Shown piece after piece: positions 23,555 to 26,887 of a stretch of 26,887 nt of DNA. The stretch lies in contig KV835902.1 in NCBI GenBank assembly GCA_001838165.1, positions 1 to 26,887 of the forward strand, in the 5' to 3' direction. The notes under the pieces are model-generated. The model had not been told where the DNA came from, did not search any database, and worked only from the letters and a program-made list of their open reading frames with translations. Position 1 is the first letter of the stretch; each line of letters opens with the position of its first letter. The stretch is from Actinomyces sp. HMSC035G02. GTDB taxonomy: Bacteria > Actinomycetota > Actinomycetes > Actinomycetales > Actinomycetaceae. The position numbers were made by a program, and so were the translations under genes.

Positions 23555-26365
23555 ATGAGTGACTCGACTTCTTTGCCTGACCTTGGTTTCCTGATCGGCC
23601 CCGACGGGGGTTTCCAGGACGACTACGTGCCGCCGGAGGTGCCCGCCTTTGACGTGGAGGACGCCTTGGGTTCCGACGCGTGGCCGGAGATCGCCGTGCC
23701 GGGTGGGGCATCGGGTGCGCCGTCGGCGTGGGAGCCTCCCGCGTCCTCGGGTGGTTTTTCGTCCGGCTGGGAGCGTCCCTCGCGCCCGGGCGTGGACCCC
23801 GAGTCGCTGACGCGCGGCCTCAACGATCGTCAGCGCGAGGCCGTCACTCACGCGGGCTCGCCGCTGCTGATCCTGGCGGGTGCGGGCTCCGGTAAGACAC
23901 GCGTCCTTACGCACCGCATCGCCTACCTGCTGGCCACGGGCCGCGCGCGGGCTGGCGAAATCCTGGCGATCACCTTCACGAACAAGGCGGCGGCCGAAAT
24001 GCGCGAGCGCGCGGGTACCCTCGTGGGTGACGACGCGCGTCGCATGTGGGTGTCGACCTTCCACTCGGCGTGCGTGCGCCTGCTGCGCTACGAACACGAG
24101 GCGGCGGGGCTGTCCTCGTCCTTCACGATCTACGACGCCCAGGATTCCCAGCGCCTCATCCAGATGGTCCTCAAGGCCATGGACGTGGACATCAAGCGCT
24201 TCACCCCAAAGATGGTGGCGGCGCGCATTTCGGACGCGAAGAACGAGCTGATCGGCCCGGCGCGCTACGCGGAGACGGCGGGCAAGGACCCGGTCTCGCG
24301 CATCGTCGCGGACGCCTACGTCGAGTACGACAAGCGCATGCGCGCCTCGAACGCGCTGGACTTTGACGACCTCATCATGCGCACGGTCGACCTGCTGCGC
24401 GAGAACCCGCTGATCGCCGAGCACTACCACCGCCGCTTCCGTCACATTCTTGTCGACGAGTACCAGGACACGAACCACGCGCAGTACGTCCTCGTGCGCG
24501 CCCTCGTGGGCGACGGATCTGATGGGGTGACGCCGGCCGAGCTGACGGTCGTGGGCGACTCCGACCAGTCGATTTACGCCTTCCGAGGCGCCACGATCCG
24601 CAACATCGAGGAGTTCGAGCGCGACTTCACGGGGGCGCGCACGATCCTGCTCGAGCAGAACTACCGCTCGACGCAGAACATCCTGTCGGCCGCGAACGCC
24701 GTCATCGCCCGCAACACGGGGCGCCGCGCGAAGAACCTGTGGACGGCCTCGGGCGACGGCGCGCTCATCACCCTGGACGCCGCTGATTCCGAGCACGACG
24801 AGGCCCGCTTCGTCGTCGGCGAGATCGACCGCCTCGCGGACTCCGGCGTCGAATGGGGTGACATCGCGGTCTTCTACCGCACGAACGCGCAGTCCCGCGC
24901 GCTGGAGGAACTGCTCGTGCGCCAGGGCATCCCGTACCGCGTCGTCGGCGGTACCCGCTTCTACGAGCGCCGCGAAATCAAGGACGCCCTCGCTTACCTG
25001 CAGGTCATCTCCAACCCCGACGACACGGTCGCGGCCCGCCGCGTCCTCAACGTCCCCAAGCGAGGCATCGGCGCGAAGGCCGAAGAAGCCATCGCCGCGC
25101 ACGCCGCCCACTACGGCATCTCCTTCGGTGCGGCGCTGCGCCACCTGTGGCTGCGCGCCGGCTGCCCCGCGGGTGAGGGCGAGGGGATCGACGTCGACGC
25201 GCTCGCGCGTTCCGCCTCCCCGGACGAGGCCTCGGCTGATTCTTCGGCCCCCGTTTCCTCGGATGAAGCGGCGGGGGAGACCCCTGGTGCTCGCGATGGT
25301 GCGGATGAGAGCGAGGCCCCGGCCTCGTCCCCTGCCGAGAGCGCGGCCGAGACTGCCCCCGAGGTCCTGGGCATCACCCCGCGCGCCGCCAAGTCGGCGG
25401 CCGCGTTCTGGGGACTCGTCGAAACCCTGCGCGCTGCGGAGGCCCGAGGCGCGTCGCAGGCCGACATCCTCGAAGAGGTCCTAGACCGCACCGGCTACCT
25501 GGCGGAGCTGCGCCGCAGCGAGGACCCGCAGGACGCCTCGCGCGTGGAAAACCTGGCGGAACTGCACTCGGTCGCGGGAGCCTTCGCGGCGGACGCTCCG
25601 GGTGGAACCCTCGCGGACTTCCTCGAGCGTGTCGCCCTCGTGGCCGACTCAGACCAGGTGCCCGCAGAGGGCGAGCGCGGCGGGCAGGTTACCCTCATGA
25701 CCGTGCACACTGCGAAGGGCCTCGAATTCCCGGTCGTCTTTGTCACCGGCATGGAGGACGGCACCTTCCCGCACCAGCGCAGCCTCGGCGACGAGAGCGA
25801 GCTGGAGGAGGAGCGTCGCCTGGCGTACGTGGCGATCACGCGTGCGCGCGAACGCCTCTACCTGACGCGCGCGGCCGTTCGCAGTGCCTGGGGAACGCCC
25901 CAGGAGATGCCGCCCTCGCGGTTCCTCGACGACATCCCCGCCGAGCTCCTCGACGTGCGCCGCGCTGCCACGTCGGGGGAGCGCATGCGCGCGTCCTACG
26001 GCGGATCCTACGGGTCCGGATCGTACGGCTCGGGTTCCTACGGCCGTTCCCGCCGCTCCGAGGGGCGTGACCCGTGGGGTGACACCGACACGGGTGCCTT
26101 CGGCTCCGGACGCGGCGGCGCCTCCGCGCAGCCCGCAGGGGTGCGCAAGGTGACGCGCATGGGCGTGGCTCCCGCCGCCAAGCCCGCAGAGGACAAGCCG
26201 TTGCTCTCCCTCAAGGTCGGCGACCGTATCAAGCACGCCACCCTGGGCGCCGGCACCGTCACCGGCATCGAAGGCGAGGGGCCGCGCACCGTCGCCCGCA
26301 TCCGCTTCGGCCTGGGCGAGAAGCGCCTCCTTGTGCGCATGGCTCCGATGGAGAAGATTTCGTAG
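23555..26365 (+). CDS. pcrA: ATP-dependent DNA helicase PcrA/UvrD
   Basis: A 936-residue superfamily 1A helicase that unwinds DNA 3' to 5' in repair and at stalled replication or transcription. Motifs in order: Q-motif LNDRQREAV, Walker A GAGSGKT with Lys114, Ia TFTNKAAAEM, STFHS, Walker B LVDEYQDT with Asp301-Glu302, GDSDQSIYAFRGA, LEQNYRST, TVHTAKGLEFPVVF and VAITRARERLYL. The N-terminal ~85 residues are a disordered extension. An acidic Ser/Ala-rich insert (about 545-602) sits in the 2B region, and a Gly-Ser-Tyr linker (about 814-835) precedes a C-terminal Tudor-like RNA-polymerase-binding domain (about 885-936). The ATG at 23555 has GGAGG two bases upstream; a TTG at 23546 is also in frame but less likely. 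Confidence 0.95.
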   Translation: MSDSTSLPDLGFLIGPDGGFQDDYVPPEVPAFDVEDALGSDAWPEIAVPGGASGAPSAWEPPASSGGFSSGWERPSRPGVDPESLTRGLNDRQREAVTHAGSPLLILAGAGSGKTRVLTHRIAYLLATGRARAGEILAITFTNKAAAEMRERAGTLVGDDARRMWVSTFHSACVRLLRYEHEAAGLSSSFTIYDAQDSQRLIQMVLKAMDVDIKRFTPKMVAARISDAKNELIGPARYAETAGKDPVSRIVADAYVEYDKRMRASNALDFDDLIMRTVDLLRENPLIAEHYHRRFRHILVDEYQDTNHAQYVLVRALVGDGSDGVTPAELTVVGDSDQSIYAFRGATIRNIEEFERDFTGARTILLEQNYRSTQNILSAANAVIARNTGRRAKNLWTASGDGALITLDAADSEHDEARFVVGEIDRLADSGVEWGDIAVFYRTNAQSRALEELLVRQGIPYRVVGGTRFYERREIKDALAYLQVISNPDDTVAARRVLNVPKRGIGAKAEEAIAAHAAHYGISFGAALRHLWLRAGCPAGEGEGIDVDALARSASPDEASADSSAPVSSDEAAGETPGARDGADESEAPASSPAESAAETAPEVLGITPRAAKSAAAFWGLVETLRAAEARGASQADILEEVLDRTGYLAELRRSEDPQDASRVENLAELHSVAGAFAADAPGGTLADFLERVALVADSDQVPAEGERGGQVTLMTVHTAKGLEFPVVFVTGMEDGTFPHQRSLGDESELEEERRLAYVAITRARERLYLTRAAVRSAWGTPQEMPPSRFLDDIPAELLDVRRAATSGERMRASYGGSYGSGSYGSGSYGRSRRSEGRDPWGDTDTGAFGSGRGGASAQPAGVRKVTRMGVAPAAKPAEDKPLLSLKVGDRIKHATLGAGTVTGIEGEGPRTVARIRFGLGEKRLLVRMAPMEKIS

Positions 26366-26394
26366 CGTTTTCCGGCTGGGCCTGGCTGCGCCGT

Positions 26395-26410
26395 GGGCGG
26401 CGGCCCGCCC
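26395..26410 (+). terminator. Possible weak hairpin after pcrA
   Basis: GGGCGG-CGGC-CCGCCC is a 6-bp GC stem 29 bp after the pcrA stop. No T-run follows, so terminator function is weakly supported. Confidence 0.3.
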
Positions 26411-26558
26411 GCGAGCCGTCCGTGCTGCGTGTTGTTGCTTGTTGCGCCGCTGGTGTTCCGGGCGCCGGAGGGCCCGGCCGCCCGCGAGGCTAGGCGGCCT
26501 CACTTCGTTCGGCGCCGCGCCTCGAAGCCCGGCCAGGCCCCGCTGCCGTCCATCAATT

Positions 26559-26663
26559 TCGCACGTAATTCCCCTGCGACTTGTTCAAACATTGTATTTG
26601 CATCGTTGGAATTGCAACGTTTTCGGGTGGTCTCGAAAAATGACCGAAGGAAATTACGTGCGA
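26559..26663. repeat. Structured AT-rich repeat, copy 1, with terminal inverted ends
   Basis: The 86 bp at 26559-26644 recur at 26802-26887 with 10 mismatches. The copy begins TCGCACGTAATT, and AATTACGTGCGA at 26652-26663 is its exact inverse, closing a 105-bp unit. Within lie two hairpins, CGTTG-N6-CAACG (26604-26619) and TTTTCG-N8-CGAAAA (26620-26639), plus CAAA/TTTG (26586-26600). This looks like a small mobile or structured-RNA element, MITE-like in form. No transposase is nearby and no target duplication is obvious. Confidence 0.7.
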
Positions 26664-26801
26664 GATTTGTCTGGGCCCGGTCTGCCGCCCTCGGGTGCCG
26701 TGGCCTGGCCCGCGGGAGATACGACCCCGATCCGCCCCGCACGTCCTCTTGCTTGCCTTCAATCACTTTCGAAGCGGCTACATCGTGGTTGCCCAAAAAT
26801 G

Positions 26802-26887
26802 TCGCACGTAATTCCCCTGCGATTAGTTCAAATTTTGAATTCATGTCGTTGGGATTGCAACGTTTTCGGGTGGTCTCGAAAAATGAC
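26802..26887. repeat. Structured AT-rich repeat, copy 2 (cut by window end)
   Basis: This second copy has the same orientation as copy 1, offset by exactly 243 bp. The first 21 bases and the last 34 are identical; changes cluster in the middle (positions 22-52 of the unit). It keeps both main hairpins, at 26847-26862 and 26863-26882, while the first hairpin has changed into TTCAA-ATT-TTGAA. The closing inverted end would lie just beyond the window. Confidence 0.7.

Larger units (their letters stand above)
26366..26887. other. Intergenic region without a credible gene; holds two repeat copies
   Basis: The first ~190 bp after pcrA are very GC-rich and show only the short hairpin above. From 26551 the base content changes sharply to AT-rich in two blocks that contain the 86-bp direct repeat copies described separately. 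The open frames read on the minus strand here (26500-26844 and others) run through the repeats and have no recognised domain or ribosome site that I trust, so they are not called as genes. Confidence 0.7.

Noticed and set aside
23540..25144. A 534-codon minus-strand frame opposite pcrA
   Set aside because: Shadow of the helicase; no motif or ribosome site of its own.
26500..26844. A 114-codon minus-strand frame with repeated GELRA-type segments
   Set aside because: The repeated peptide simply reflects the two DNA repeat copies; no ribosome site, no recognised domain, and it crosses sharply different base compositions.
26559..26887. CRISPR array
   Set aside because: Only two units, 86 bp long with a 157-bp gap, internal hairpins and sequence drift in the middle; no cas genes nearby.

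Overview
The window looks like chromosome from a high-GC Gram-positive actinobacterium. The evidence is GC-rich third codon positions, many short overlapping start/stop junctions, a GC-rich 5S rRNA tail, and an order pmt ... rsmI ... metG that recalls the mycobacterial neighbourhood. The sucrose PTS, actinobacterial PspC/kinase/LuxR cluster and DUF1846 protein make me think of the Actinomyces/Schaalia group, but the genus is inference from gene content. There is no tRNA, CRISPR array, prophage or transposase gene.

Layout. Bases 1-28 are the 3' end of a 5S rRNA, followed by a strong terminator. Next come an NADPH-dependent FMN reductase-like gene (243-767) and, convergent with it across an 18-bp-stem terminator, a protein O-mannosyltransferase (950-2695, minus). 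A divergent promoter region with overlapping palindromes, one resembling a Zur box, drives a metal ABC operon: lipoprotein binding protein, ATPase and two permeases, followed 12 bp later by rsmI (2847-7355). pncA (minus) and metG (plus) are divergent at 7374-9904.

Bases 10027-17151 form a sugar-uptake region: an intracellular GH32 sucrose-6-phosphate hydrolase, a one-chain EIIBCA PTS permease behind a CAATCGATTG operator, a LacI-family repressor, and the general PTS pair ptsH-ptsI. Together they give a complete PEP-HPr-EI-permease-hydrolase path, most likely for sucrose, with a local repressor.

Bases 17239-21786 form an envelope-sensing module: a two-TM protein with a Pro/Ala-rich tail, a large PspC-domain membrane protein, and divergent from it a PspC-domain histidine kinase overlapping a NarL/LuxR response regulator. 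The divergent promoter region holds three GGGG-CCCC palindromes that are candidate regulator sites.

A DUF1846 protein (21927-23417) and a PcrA/UvrD helicase with unusual low-complexity inserts (23555-26365) follow. The last 522 bp lack a credible gene and hold two 86-bp direct copies of an AT-rich, strongly foldable repeat. This is the least explained structure in the window. Most genes here are ordinary housekeeping or sugar-use genes. The envelope module with its promoter palindromes and the terminal repeat are the best candidates for something undescribed.
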